Assembly: GCA_965248765.1 (NCBI GenBank)
Contig: CBDFKF010000004.1
Location: 1,116,001-1,180,000, forward strand
DNA: 64,000 bases
Direction: 5' to 3'
Source: CBDFKF01 sp965248765
Lineage (GTDB): Bacteria > Pseudomonadota > Alphaproteobacteria > VGEJ01
The notes beneath the pieces are model-generated. The model was not told the origin of the DNA. It did no database searches and saw only the letters and a list, made by a program, of their open reading frames with translations. Below are positions 26,501 to 34,417 of the stretch, one piece after another (position 1 is the first letter of the stretch; every line of letters begins with the position of its first letter). The position numbers and the translations under genes were made by a program.

Positions 26501-27376
26501 GTCACGTACGTCGGTACGGCCAACGAGGATCGCGGCCTCGGGCTCGCCATCGACCGGACCACGGACGATGTTTACCTGACCGGCAGCACCACCGGAGTGT
26601 TCACCGGCGAGGTCTCGAGCGCCGCGACCGATGCCTTCGCGGCCAAGGTCGATCGGACTGGGTCATTGATCTGGACCCATCAGTTCGGCGGTGCCTTCAA
26701 CAACAGCGGCAACGCGATCGCGTTCGATGCTGGCGGCACCTCCGTGCTGTCCCGCCTTGGCCTCCCCAATGGGCCCGGCAAAGGCTTGTCGGCGACCACG
26801 GTGACGGCGGAGACAAGCGTGCGCGACGGGCAGTTCTTCTCGATCGGGATCAACGGGGCCGAACCACGCCAAGTGACGATCGAGGAGGATGACTCGTTCG
26901 GCTTCTTGGTGTTCCGCATCAATCAGATCCTGGGCAACGAGGGACGCGCCGAGATTGACGAGACCATCGACGGCGAGCGTCTCGAGATCACTGCCCGCAA
27001 TGGCTCGATCCTCGAGTTCCTGCCGGGCAGCGACAATTTCGACGCGCTGGCCGGACTTGGCCTCACGCCGGCTCGACTGTTCGGAGATCCTGCCGACGTC
27101 ACCGAGGCTGAGGCCTTTTCGGACTCGGCCTTTGCCCTCGGCTTCATCGAGGACCTCAACGTGCTGACCCGCGAGGCGGCGATCGATGCCAACATCATCG
27201 TCGAGAACGCGCTTCGCGTTATTCGCGAGTCATTCACGTTCATAACAGAGGGACCGACCCCGCCACCGCCGGGCCAAGCGTCGACCGCGACCTTGAATCA
27301 GCTCGCCAACTATGAACTCGCCGTCGCCCGTCTGCAGCAACCGGCGACGCTCGGCGCGGTCCTTGGTATTTTCTGA
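23597..27376 (+). CDS. large surface/adhesin-like protein: SBBP-type beta-propeller with inserted cadherin-like repeats
   Basis: An open frame of 1259 codons; real-looking protein begins near codon 40 (GAIDWTDLPP). Residues ~300-570 are SBBP-type propeller repeats (AVAVDSEGNLIVVGTT, DTFVTKFNESG, EIFVTGFT). Residues 591-965 are three cadherin/Ig-like repeats of 128 aa, each with LEVTLTV..G, FQGTLTDIN and DLGNTG. Another propeller blade follows at ~970-1015. The C-terminal ~240 residues have a flagellin-like segment and an Ala-rich tail with TPPPPG. No signal peptide or anchor is visible. The first ~40 codons overlap another plausible frame, and an IS256 element ends 20 bases upstream, so the true 5' end is probably lost or frameshifted. 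Likely extracellular adhesin; role inferred from repeats only. Confidence 0.7.
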   Translation: MTYYGFAAASRCSVQPRFSLSRNRTAQSIATTRPWRKRRFGAIDWTDLPPRQEWASAALALTEKDPLFARDDVDDNFKTLFALHNGLTRLQELTAFAQTSDADSSRIVLERQFQRLVDEAESFVNDARFRDISLIFGLKSDTIKSTVLLPRSSNSTVLFNAPVSTVRADPIPGLTGTETFTIAVTRGGTTTNVAIDLSLVGGPLNVDNITSFINGELLTAGFATSFLTERFSESSYGFRINVATGEEISFSTGTASESSAIYVAATSGATTFGSAFLTKIDDLAAADLSQGFRSNIDSPDAPDRTNAVAVDSEGNLIVVGTTAGNLDGQINADGNDVYLQKFDHAGTLIFSRLLGSSEDAAGFAATVDSSDNIIVAGQVFGQLTSSGFGGNYDTFVTKFNESGQGQFTRQAAPFANDGAFGLAVNSSDEIFVTGFTNAAGGSGLTHGGGTDGFVTKINSSGTLLYNKQFGGTGNEVATAIAISDVGEILVAGTVDGNGFLRKFADDSTNDPAIYNIDLGALGTGGDVTGVATNSQGEIFVSGVTTNAALSGTVIGAHSGNTDAFLIRLTESGGGAATTASDSLGITVNAVNDPPTIANPGTQTVAIDTDLAITGYSIADVDAASGNLEVTLTVNDGALTLSQTTGLSFTTGDGTSDTTMTFQGTLSDINSALNGLVYRGDVAFNGTDSIAVTVDDLGNTGSGGAQTANDAVTVEVGAINRTPSITVPGTQTLPFFADLTIPGISISDSDVGASNLEVTLTGTGGTVSLSQITGLAFSVGDGTADATMTFQGSLTDVNAAIDNLIYSSSDFFGGDTGSVTIGVSDLGNTGAGGAQTDNASITITDVINSAPAITVPGAQTAAEDTSLAISGVSIADTDSAASSLEVTLGVTNGTVTLGQTTGLTFSTGDGTADATMTFQGTLTDINSALAALSYLGGSEFSGGDTLSVDVSDLGNTGSTAGGTNAAVDYVTYVGTANEDRGLGLAIDRTTDDVYLTGSTTGVFTGEVSSAATDAFAAKVDRTGSLIWTHQFGGAFNNSGNAIAFDAGGTSVLSRLGLPNGPGKGLSATTVTAETSVRDGQFFSIGINGAEPRQVTIEEDDSFGFLVFRINQILGNEGRAEIDETIDGERLEITARNGSILEFLPGSDNFDALAGLGLTPARLFGDPADVTEAEAFSDSAFALGFIEDLNVLTREAAIDANIIVENALRVIRESFTFITEGPTPPPPGQASTATLNQLANYELAVARLQQPATLGAVLGIF
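25367..26491 (+). repeat. three tandem 384-nt repeats encoding 128-aa cadherin-like domains
   Basis: Units begin at about 25367 (NDPPTIANPGTQ), 25751 (NRTPSITVPGTQ) and 26135 (NSAPAITVPGAQ). The first two unit lengths are exactly 128 codons and the last is slightly shorter. The repeats are diverged at DNA level, so duplication is not recent. Confidence 0.85.
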
Positions 27377-27452
27377 CCTAAGGTGCCGCCCCTTGACCAC
27401 GGCGCTAGCGCCGTGAAACTCTCGGCATCTCGCCCAGCGTGGAACGGCCGCC

Positions 27453-28403
27453 GTGACCGATGCCGCCCAGCGCATCCTCGTGATCAAACATGGCGCTCTC
27501 GGCGACTTCGTCCTCGCCACGGGACCGTTCAAGGCCATTCGTGGCCATCACCCGGATGCCCACATTACTCTCCTGACCGAGCCGGGCTTCGCTCGCCTGG
27601 GGACTGAGTGCGGTTGGTTCGATTCGATCTGGGTCGACCCGCGGCCCAAGCCCGGGCAGGCGGCGGCATGGCTCGGGCTTGTCCGCAAGCTCCGCAGCGG
27701 GCACTTCGCCCGCGTATATGATCTGCAGAACTCCGATCGTACCAGCACCTACTTCCGGCTGCTGAGACGTCCTCGGCCGCAATGGTCCGGCATCGCACCC
27801 GGATGCTCGCTGCCGCACCGCACATCGCACCGCCAGAGCCTACATACGTTGGCACGTCAGGCGGAGCAGTTGGCGATCGCCGGGATCACGTCGGTCCCAT
27901 CGCCAGACATGAGCTGGGCCCGCGCGGACGCGACGCGGTTCGAACTCGGGCATTTTGCTCTCCTGGTTGCGGGCGGTGCAGCACACCGTCCCGCCAAGCG
28001 CTGGCCGGCGGATCGCTATGCCGAGCTCGCCCAGCATCTTCATCTCCAAGGCACGCGACCGGTCCTCATCGGCGCTGAGGCGGAGCGCGAGATTCTCTCG
28101 GAGATCGCCGTGGCCGTACCGGCGGCTGCCGATCTGTGCGGCCGGACCAGTATCGAGGAGATCGCCTCATTGGCGCGCGGGGCGACCGTCGCGGTGGGCA
28201 ACGATACCGGACCGATGCACGTGATCGCAGCGATAGGGTGTCCGTCGGTCGTGCTGTTCTCGGCCGCCTCGGACCCGACGAGGACCGCCCCGGTCGGCCC
28301 GCACGTGCACGTCATGCACCGCGACTCGCTGTCCGCGCTGGCGGTTAGCGAAGTCGTCGCGGCGCTGCCTGCAGCAGGCGAAGAGCGCGGGCGACGTGCA
28401 TGA
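27453..28403 (+). CDS. glycosyltransferase family 9 (heptosyltransferase-like)
   Basis: A 316-residue GT9 enzyme, the family that adds ADP-heptose and similar sugars to the LPS core at the inner membrane. Seen: N-terminal RILVIKHGALGDFVLATGPFKAIR, VYDLQNSDRT, and the GT-B C-terminal donor site (PAKRWPADRYAELAQHL, AVGNDTGPMHVIAAIGCPSVVLF). The start is a GTG. Its stop overlaps the next gene's ATG by 4 bases (ATGA), so it is coupled to an O-antigen ligase-like gene. The pair suggests surface polysaccharide assembly. The exact sugar cannot be told. Confidence 0.88.
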   Translation: MTDAAQRILVIKHGALGDFVLATGPFKAIRGHHPDAHITLLTEPGFARLGTECGWFDSIWVDPRPKPGQAAAWLGLVRKLRSGHFARVYDLQNSDRTSTYFRLLRRPRPQWSGIAPGCSLPHRTSHRQSLHTLARQAEQLAIAGITSVPSPDMSWARADATRFELGHFALLVAGGAAHRPAKRWPADRYAELAQHLHLQGTRPVLIGAEAEREILSEIAVAVPAAADLCGRTSIEEIASLARGATVAVGNDTGPMHVIAAIGCPSVVLFSAASDPTRTAPVGPHVHVMHRDSLSALAVSEVVAALPAAGEERGRRA

Positions 28404-29593
28404 GACGCGCGACTGCTCGAACGCTTGTCATTTCCGTCGTCTTGCTGGCCCTCCCTCCCGTCGCCGTCCTTGCACCGCATGGTGTGGTGGTCGTGTTCGC
28501 CCTGGCGGCGGTGGCGTCACTCGCCAGCCTGGTCGCTGAGGGTCGCGCCGCGTGGACCTCCCTGCGTACGGATATCGCCATCGTGATCACGCTGCTTCTG
28601 CTCTGGGCGCTCTGCGCAAGCTTCTGGTCGCCGGACGTGGGAGGCAGTCTCCGTTTGTGGGTCAGCGCGGCGCTGTTGTTTCTAGGCGGCCTCGCCCTAC
28701 TTGCCGCGACCACCAGGTTGTCACCATCTGAGGCCGAGCGCGCGAGCACGGTGCTGTGCCTGGCTGCGATCCTGCTACTCGGCTTAATCGCGATCGAGTT
28801 GTGGTCGGACAACGCCCTGGTGCGATGGGCCCGCGAGTTGATCCGCTATCAGGGCGATGAAGTCACTGTCAACAACATCAATGGCGCGACCACGGTCTTG
28901 GTGGTGCTGGCAGCGCCGCTCACCGCCACGATCTACCGTCGGCTCGGCGGAATCGCAGCCGTTGCGTTTGCGCTCGGCGTGCTCGCCGTCCTGCCCTTTG
29001 CGCCGATGGAGGCCGCGCTCACGGCGGCGATCGTAGCGGGTGTGGTATTTGCGCTAGCTTATCGTTGGCGGCGACTGGTTCTGGCCGCTGCCATGGCGGT
29101 TATCGCCCTCGGTCTGGTGTTGGCACCGCTCGTACCCTACGGAATCGGCGCTGGGATTGGCGGCGACCGCGTAGATGCGCTGCCGAGTGCCTGGCGCCAT
29201 CGGATTCTGATCTGGCAATTCGTCGCTGATAGGATCGCCGAGAAGCCCTTCTTCGGATGGGGTTTCGATGCCGCGCGCAACATACCGGGAAAGCGTGAAT
29301 TGTTGTACGAAGGCGCCCCGGCGTTGCCCCTGCATCCGCACAACGGCGCCTTGCAGGTGTGGCTTGAGCTCGGATTGCCAGGCGCGCTGATCGTGCTGGC
29401 ACTAGGCGTCGCAGTCCTGGCGCGGCTGCGACGCTCGACGACGCCTGGCGTCGCCGCCATAGGCGCCGCCGTGTTCTTTGCCTGGGGGACGTTCGCTCTC
29501 GTGAGTTTTGGGGTATGGCACAACTGGTGGTTGGTGATGCCGTGGCTCGCCGCGGCCGTGAGCGCAATCACGTTTCGGGCATCTCCGGCTTGA
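28400..29593 (+). CDS. O-antigen ligase / polymerase-like integral membrane protein (WaaL/Wzy family)
   Basis: A 397-residue polytopic membrane protein with about 10-11 hydrophobic segments. The large loop near residues 235-320 carries the family motif region: HRILIWQFVADRIAEKPFFGWGFDAARNIPG, then LPLHPHNGALQVWLELGLPGALI, typical of Wzy_C/O-antigen ligases. It would join or polymerize undecaprenyl-linked glycans at the periplasmic face. It is translationally coupled to the GT9 gene. WaaL and Wzy cannot be separated by sequence alone. Confidence 0.82.
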   Translation: MRRATARTLVISVVLLALPPVAVLAPHGVVVVFALAAVASLASLVAEGRAAWTSLRTDIAIVITLLLLWALCASFWSPDVGGSLRLWVSAALLFLGGLALLAATTRLSPSEAERASTVLCLAAILLLGLIAIELWSDNALVRWARELIRYQGDEVTVNNINGATTVLVVLAAPLTATIYRRLGGIAAVAFALGVLAVLPFAPMEAALTAAIVAGVVFALAYRWRRLVLAAAMAVIALGLVLAPLVPYGIGAGIGGDRVDALPSAWRHRILIWQFVADRIAEKPFFGWGFDAARNIPGKRELLYEGAPALPLHPHNGALQVWLELGLPGALIVLALGVAVLARLRRSTTPGVAAIGAAVFFAWGTFALVSFGVWHNWWLVMPWLAAAVSAITFRASPA

Positions 29594-30441
29594 TCTCCGC
29601 CAGCGCCGGGCCAATCTAATCAACAAAGGTATTGGAGAGAACTGATGTCACACGTCCCGCCGCCGGAGCGGGCGGATTGGGTGATCGACCAGGGGTGGGA
29701 GAACTACACCGCGGAACATCACGCGACCTGGCGCCTGCTTTTTGCCCGCCAAGCGCAGATTCTCCGCGAGCGTGCCGCGCCGGAGTTCATCAACGGGCTC
29801 CGGGGTCTCGGCATCGCTGCCGACGGCATCCCCCACTTCGACAAGCTGAGCGATGTGTTGGAGAAGGCCACCGGCTGGCGCATCGTCGCCGTGCCGGGGC
29901 TGGTCCCGACCGAAATCTTCTTCGACCACCTCGCCAGCCGCCGCTTCCCGGCGACCAATTTCATCCGCCGCCGCGATCAACTTGACTTCCTGGCAGAACC
30001 CGACGTTTTCCACGACGTCTACGGTCACGTGCCTCTGCTGCTCAATCCGGTGTTCGCCGACTATATGTAGGCGTACGGCAAGGGTGGCCTGAAGGCGCTG
30101 AAGCTCGATGCATTGGTCTATATCGCGCGACTCTATTGGTTCACGGTGGAGTTCGGGCTGATCCGGACGCGCGCGGGTTTGCGGATCTATGGCTCCGGTA
30201 TTGTCTCCTCCAAGGGCGAGTCGGTCTTTTGTCTGGAGAGCAAACGACCCAATCGGCTGGCGTTCGATCTCATGCGGATCATGCAGAGCTATTATGACTA
30301 CGACGATTTCCAGAAGACCTATTTCGTCATCGACAACTATGAGCAGCGTTCGAGGCAACTGCGCCGGATTTCACGCCCCATTGCGAGGAACTGCGTGGCA
30401 GCGAGCCGATCCCGACTGGCGCGATTTTGCCGATCGATCGC

Positions 30442-31208
30442 CTAGGTCGTGGACTCATAATGCCTGAGCCACAGACGTATGGAAGCAAGTGCCACGGCGG
30501 CGAGGAAATTTCTGGCGAGTTTGTCGTAGCGCGTGGCGACGCGTCTGAAGTGTTTGATCTTGTTGAAGAAGCGCTCAACGAGGTTGTGTTGGCGGTAGAG
30601 CTCCGGAGCAACGTAGCGTGGCATCCGTACATTGCTCTGCGAGGGGATGTGGGCGGTGGCGCCGGTGTTCTCGATCAGCTCGATGAGGCAGCGGGCACTG
30701 TAGCCGCGGTCGGCGATGACATCACGCGCCAGGCGCAGTCCTTCGAGCAGCACCGGGGCTGTGGTCTTGTCGGAGGCCTGGCCGGCAGTGAGCAGCAAGC
30801 GCACCGGCAGGCCCCTGGCATCCACCACCGTGTGGATCTTGGTGCTCAGTCCTCCACGAGAACGACCGATGGCGTGATCCGGACCCCCTTTTTTCCCCCG
30901 GCGGCGTGTTGATGCGCGCGTACAATCGAGGAGTCGATGAGGTGAAGAGAGGCGGGCGATTTCTCGGCGAGAGCCTCGAACACACGCAGCCACACGCCGG
31001 CCTTGGCCCAACGATTGAACCGGTTGTAGACCGTCGTGTGGGGCCCGTAGCGCCTCGGCAGATCGCGCCACGGCGAGCCCGTGCGCAGGGTGTAGAAGAT
31101 ACCGTCCACCACACGGCGGTCGTCCACACGCGGCACTCCGCGTGGCTTGTTCGGAAGCAACGGCGCGATGATCGCCCACTCCGCGTCGCTCAGATCGAAA
31201 CGTGCCAT
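30442..31208 (-). CDS. IS5-family (IS427-like) transposase made by programmed frameshift
   Basis: ORFA (from ATG 31208) encodes MARFDLSDAEWAIIAPLLP...FYTLRTGSPWRDLPRRYG...VYNRFNRW...IDSSIVRAHQHAAG. ORFB in the other frame continues RSRGGLSTKIHTVVDARG (Asp), VIADRGYS (Asp) and RYDKLARNFLA. The frames overlap at an A6G5 run on the coding strand (30889-30894 and beyond), the usual slippage site of this group. The TAG stop is made by the CTAG target-site duplication just outside the element. The DDE residues look intact, so it may be active. Confidence 0.85.
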
Positions 31209-31282
31209 TCTCAAGCTCCCACAATTTGGGAACTTGAATCATATCTCCCCGTAAAGGGGAATCCCCTTTATGGGTACAAGAC
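30446..31282 (-). mobile_element. IS5-family insertion sequence (837 bp) flanked by CTAG duplications
   Basis: Terminal inverted repeats GTCGTGGACTCAT and GTCTTGTACCCAT (10/13 identical) bound the element. CTAG lies at both 30442-30445 and 31283-31286. It is inserted 8 codons before the end of phhA, and joining the flanks through one CTAG restores the phhA reading frame. Confidence 0.9.
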
Positions 31283-31339
31283 CTAGACGAGATCGAGAAC
31301 GCCGCCTAGGTCGACGCTGGCCGCCGGCGCCAGGCAGCA

Positions 31340-31975
31340 TCATCGAGTGGCGCTGCCCTCGGCTAACTCCCGTAACCGCTCAAGAGCGCGGTCACGGATA
31401 CCAAGGGCACGTAGCTCCGCCAGGGTGTTCGCCAGATACTCCAGGCAGCTCCCATTCTCGCCCACCGCCGCGGCGATGTAGCCGGCGGAGGTTGCAGGCG
31501 GCATTTGGCCTGCGTATTGCGGGTGCGCTCGCCGCACGACGAACGCAACGCCTTGAGCGGTATGATCTCCCAGATGCAGCGGAGCCCATCGCGGCTCGTA
31601 GATGCCGGTCAGCATTTCGCGGCGCCATACCGACACGAGCTGCTGGGCGGCGGTGTCACCGGCGAGACGAAAGGCCATTCCTCGGCAGGAGCCACCATGG
31701 TCGAGGCCGAGCCCCAGGCCCGGCCGATCGAGGCTCCCCCGCGCCACCGCTGTCCAGACACAAAAGCGCCGGTGCCATCCGAAGAGACGCGCCTGGCGCC
31801 TCTCCAGATGCTCGAACCCTGGGCGCCACATTAGCGAACCGTAGCCGAACAGCCAGATGTCGCGCCCGGATGGCGCGGCGGCGAGGGTCGCTTGGAGCGA
31901 TTCGGCCCGCGTGCGCTCGTCGAGCTCGGGGAACCGCGCGCGAAACCTGCGCCGCCGGCCCGCGGTCTCGGTCAC
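31340..31975 (-). CDS. ChaC-type gamma-glutamylcyclotransferase
   Basis: A 211-residue enzyme that releases 5-oxoproline from gamma-glutamyl compounds, glutathione being the usual substrate. Seen: the substrate loop IWLFGYGSLMWRPGFEH near 39-55, FCVWTAVARGSLDRPGLGLGLDHGGSCRGMAFRL, and the catalytic Glu in VSVWRREML near 117. SAGYIAAAVGENGSCLEYLANTLAEL is a conserved ChaC C-terminal block. The GTG start overlaps the upstream PLP-enzyme stop by 4 bases (GTGA). Position at the end of a gene run with a gamma-glutamylmethylamide synthetase allows the inference that it acts on a gamma-glutamyl intermediate, but glutathione breakdown is the default reading. Confidence 0.88.
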   Translation of the reverse strand: MTETAGRRRRFRARFPELDERTRAESLQATLAAAPSGRDIWLFGYGSLMWRPGFEHLERRQARLFGWHRRFCVWTAVARGSLDRPGLGLGLDHGGSCRGMAFRLAGDTAAQQLVSVWRREMLTGIYEPRWAPLHLGDHTAQGVAFVVRRAHPQYAGQMPPATSAGYIAAAVGENGSCLEYLANTLAELRALGIRDRALERLRELAEGSATR

Positions 31976-32985
31976 GAGAGTACAGGCAGGGCGTCAAACG
32001 TCGAGCGGTAAACGAAGAGTTCCGGGATTCCGCCGGTATGTAAGAAAACGATGTTGTCGCTTGCCTTGAAGAAGCCCTCGCGCACCAGCCCCACGAGGCC
32101 CGCGAACGCCTTGCCTGTGTAAACCGGGTCCAGCACGATGCCCTCGTGCCGAGCGAGGAGCGATACCGCCTCGACCATCTCCTTCGTCGGCACGCCGTAG
32201 CCCGAACCGCGGTAGTCACCGTTCACAACGATCGCATCCCGCGGTATCCCACCGGTGATCCCCAACATGCCCGCGGCCGCCTCCGCGACCTCGCGAACGT
32301 GAGCCTCAACGACGGAGTCCTCGAGGTACACGTTGAAGCCGATCACGCGCGCAGCGCTGCTGACACCACGAAAGCCGACGACGAGACCGCTCTGAGATGA
32401 ACCGCTCGCCGTCGCCGTGACCACGCAATCAATCTGAAAACCGAGCGCGTCCGCCTGAGCCTCTACCTCACGTGCCGCCGCCACGTATCCCATTGCGCCG
32501 ATCGGGCTCGAGCCGCCGACGGGGATGGTGTACGGCTTGCCGCCGCGGGCACGAACGGCCTCGGCCGTTTCCGCCATCACCCCAGCGACGTCACTGCCTG
32601 CCTCAAGGTAGTGCAGCTCGGCCCCGAGCAAGCGGTTCAGGAGCACATTACCATTGTGCCCATACTCCGGATCGTTGCTGTGGTGCGAGCGCAGCAGGAC
32701 ATGCTCGCAGCGAAGCCCCAACTTCGCCGCCGCGGCGGCGGTCTGGCGGGTATGGTTAGACTGGACGGCCCCGGCTGTGATCACGGTATCGGCGCCCTCC
32801 GCCAGCGCATCGCCCATTAGATACTCGAGTTTGCGGGTCTTGTTGCCGCCGGTGGCGAGCCCGGTGCAGTCATCGCGCTTTATGTAGAGCGTAGGTCCGC
32901 CGAGGTGCTTGCTGAGCGCGGGCATCGGTTCGAGCGGCGTCGGCAAGTGGGCAAGCTCGGCGCGCGGGAACCGGGCGAGCTGCAT
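31972..32985 (-). CDS. PLP-dependent D-cysteine desulfhydrase / L-cysteate sulfo-lyase family enzyme
   Basis: A 337-residue fold-type II PLP enzyme of the ACC deaminase/D-cysteine desulfhydrase group. Seen: LARFPRAELAHLPTPLEPM, then IKRDDCTGLATGGNKTRKLEYLM with the PLP Lys in GGNKTRK near residue 48, GAVQSNHTRQTAAAAAKLGL, and VVNGDYRGSGYGVPTKEM near the C-terminus. The family includes D-cysteine desulfhydrase (DcyD) and CuyA, which releases sulfite from cysteate. These cannot be separated by eye. The start is the ATG at 32985, preceded by AGGAGATC; the frame extends to 33057. It starts 11 bases downstream of the gmaS-like stop, so it is likely co-transcribed. Confidence 0.82.
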   Translation of the reverse strand: MQLARFPRAELAHLPTPLEPMPALSKHLGGPTLYIKRDDCTGLATGGNKTRKLEYLMGDALAEGADTVITAGAVQSNHTRQTAAAAAKLGLRCEHVLLRSHHSNDPEYGHNGNVLLNRLLGAELHYLEAGSDVAGVMAETAEAVRARGGKPYTIPVGGSSPIGAMGYVAAAREVEAQADALGFQIDCVVTATASGSSQSGLVVGFRGVSSAARVIGFNVYLEDSVVEAHVREVAEAAAGMLGITGGIPRDAIVVNGDYRGSGYGVPTKEMVEAVSLLARHEGIVLDPVYTGKAFAGLVGLVREGFFKASDNIVFLHTGGIPELFVYRSTFDALPVLS

Positions 32986-32996
32986 GGCGGATCTCC

Positions 32997-34304
32997 TCAG
33001 CAGTCGAGGGTGTTGTCGAGCTCCCACTGGGTCAGTGCGGTCGCATAGGACCGCCACTGATCGAGCTTCAGCTTGACGTAGGCACCGACGAACTCGTCAC
33101 CCAGCGCCTGGCGCAGTACCTTGTTCTTGTCGAAAAGGCGCAGGGCGTCGAGAAGGTTGAGCGGCAGACGCCGGATGCGGCGCGTACGGTGACCCTCTTC
33201 GTACATGTTGATATCGAGTCGCTTGCCCGGGTCGCGTTTGTTCTTCACGCCATCGAGACCGGCGCCGAGCACCCCTGCCTGTAGGAGATAGGGATTGACC
33301 GATCCATCCATCAGGCGAAGTTCGAAGCGTCCGGGGTCGGGAATGCGCACCATGTGGGTGCGGTTGTTGCCGCCGTAGCTGATAGCACTGGGCGACCAAG
33401 TCGCGCCGGAGAGCGTCACCGTTGCGTCGATCCGCTTGTAGCTGTTGACGCTCGGGTTGAAGAGCGCCGCGAGGCTATCGGCCGAGTGAATGATGCCGCC
33501 GAGGAAATCGTAGGCGAGCTTGGACAGCCCTAGCTCGCCGTTGGCATCGTGGAACAAGTTGCGCCGACCGGCCTTGTCCCACACCGAGACGTGCGCATGA
33601 CAGCCGTTGCCGGTGAGGTTGGGAAACGGCTTTGGCATGAACGTCGCACGCAGACCGTGGCGTTCGGCGATCGTCTTCACCATGAACTTGAAGAACGTGT
33701 GACGATCAGCAGTGACAAGGCAGTCGGCATAGTCCCAGTTCATTTCGAACTGGCCGTTCGCATCCTCGTGATCGTTCTGATAGGGATTCCAGCCCATTGC
33801 GATCATTGAATCGCAGATCTCGCTGATGACGTCGTAGCGACGCATCAGGGCGGCTTGGTCATAGCAGGGCTTGGCCTGATTATCCCGCGGATCGGAGATG
33901 CCAGAGCCGTCCGGCATTATCAGGAAATACTCGCACTCGACACCGCTCTTCATGCGGTGGCCGCCCCTCGCGGCGCGCTCGATCTGGCGCTTGAGTACGA
34001 CCCGGGGCGCCTGCTCGACCGGCGCGCCGTCCATCCACAGATCGCCGGCAAGCCAGCCGACCTCCGGCTGCCAAGGAAGCTGGATCAGACTGTCGGGATC
34101 GGGGATGGCGAACATGTCGGGGTGGGCCGGCGTCATGTCGAGCCACGCGGCAAAGCCGGCAAAGCCCGCCCCTTCCTTCTGCATGTCGCCGATAGCACGC
34201 GCCGGCACGAGCTTGGAGCGCAGGACGCCGAACAGATCGACGAAGCTGATGAGGAAGTACTTTAACTTCTTCTGTTTCGCGACCTGCGCGAGATCGACCG
34301 CCAT
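32997..34304 (-). CDS. gmaS: type III glutamine synthetase-like, gamma-glutamylmethylamide synthetase (GmaS)
   Basis: A 435-residue enzyme. GmaS ligates methylamine to glutamate using ATP, the entry step of the N-methylglutamate pathway; GlnT homologues use ammonia. Seen: the GmaS/GlnT start YFLISFVDLFGVLRSKLVP, GFAAWLDMTPAHPDMFAIPDP, GVECEYFLIMP (Glu metal site), NGCHAHVSVWD, SVNSYKRIDATVTLSGATWSPSAISYGGNNRTHMVRIP, and RFELRLMDGSVNPYLLQAGVL. The length matches the family. Specificity for methylamine is inferred from the neighbours: N-methylglutamate synthase-like genes directly upstream and a sarcosine oxidase-like set beyond. An unusual glutamine synthetase is the alternative. Confidence 0.8.
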   Translation of the reverse strand: MAVDLAQVAKQKKLKYFLISFVDLFGVLRSKLVPARAIGDMQKEGAGFAGFAAWLDMTPAHPDMFAIPDPDSLIQLPWQPEVGWLAGDLWMDGAPVEQAPRVVLKRQIERAARGGHRMKSGVECEYFLIMPDGSGISDPRDNQAKPCYDQAALMRRYDVISEICDSMIAMGWNPYQNDHEDANGQFEMNWDYADCLVTADRHTFFKFMVKTIAERHGLRATFMPKPFPNLTGNGCHAHVSVWDKAGRRNLFHDANGELGLSKLAYDFLGGIIHSADSLAALFNPSVNSYKRIDATVTLSGATWSPSAISYGGNNRTHMVRIPDPGRFELRLMDGSVNPYLLQAGVLGAGLDGVKNKRDPGKRLDINMYEEGHRTRRIRRLPLNLLDALRLFDKNKVLRQALGDEFVGAYVKLKLDQWRSYATALTQWELDNTLDC

Positions 34305-34417
34305 CTAGGCCTCCCCCTAAGCCTCATGTGCTGATGGGCGCGCAGTATGGCGTCGGCCTCGGGCCCGCGCAACGGGACGCCCAGCTCGACCGTCCCGCCG
34401 AAAAGCGAGGTGAGTTT

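Larger units (their letters stand above)
29645..31309 (+). pseudogene. phhA: phenylalanine 4-hydroxylase gene, broken by nonsense, frameshift and IS5 insertion
   Basis: Fe(II)/pterin-dependent conversion of Phe to Tyr. The frame starts MSHVPPPERADWVIDQGWENYT and contains FFDHLASRRFPATNFIR and the iron ligands in DVFHDVYGHVPLL. A TAG at 30068-30070 sits where Gln is expected (ADYM-Q-AYGKGG). The frame resumes through LYWFTVEFGLI and SSKGESV to DNYEQ, then one base is missing near 30347. The downstream frame continues FEATAPDFTPHCEELRG to LPIDRL at 30444. An IS5-family element with CTAG duplications interrupts codon L-D. Removing it restores DEIENAA and a stop at 31307-31309. A GGAGAG site precedes the ATG. 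Three independent lesions make this non-functional. Confidence 0.92.

Noticed and set aside
15468..30070. Amber reassignment (pyrrolysine or TAG as sense) to explain the two in-frame TAG codons
   Set aside because: TAG replaces Trp in one gene and Gln in the other, and TAG is the normal stop of gltD and lptB here. Independent nonsense mutations fit better.
30906..31286. Plus-strand ORF over the IS5 transposase
   Set aside because: It is antisense to the transposase with no recognisable motif; a shadow frame.
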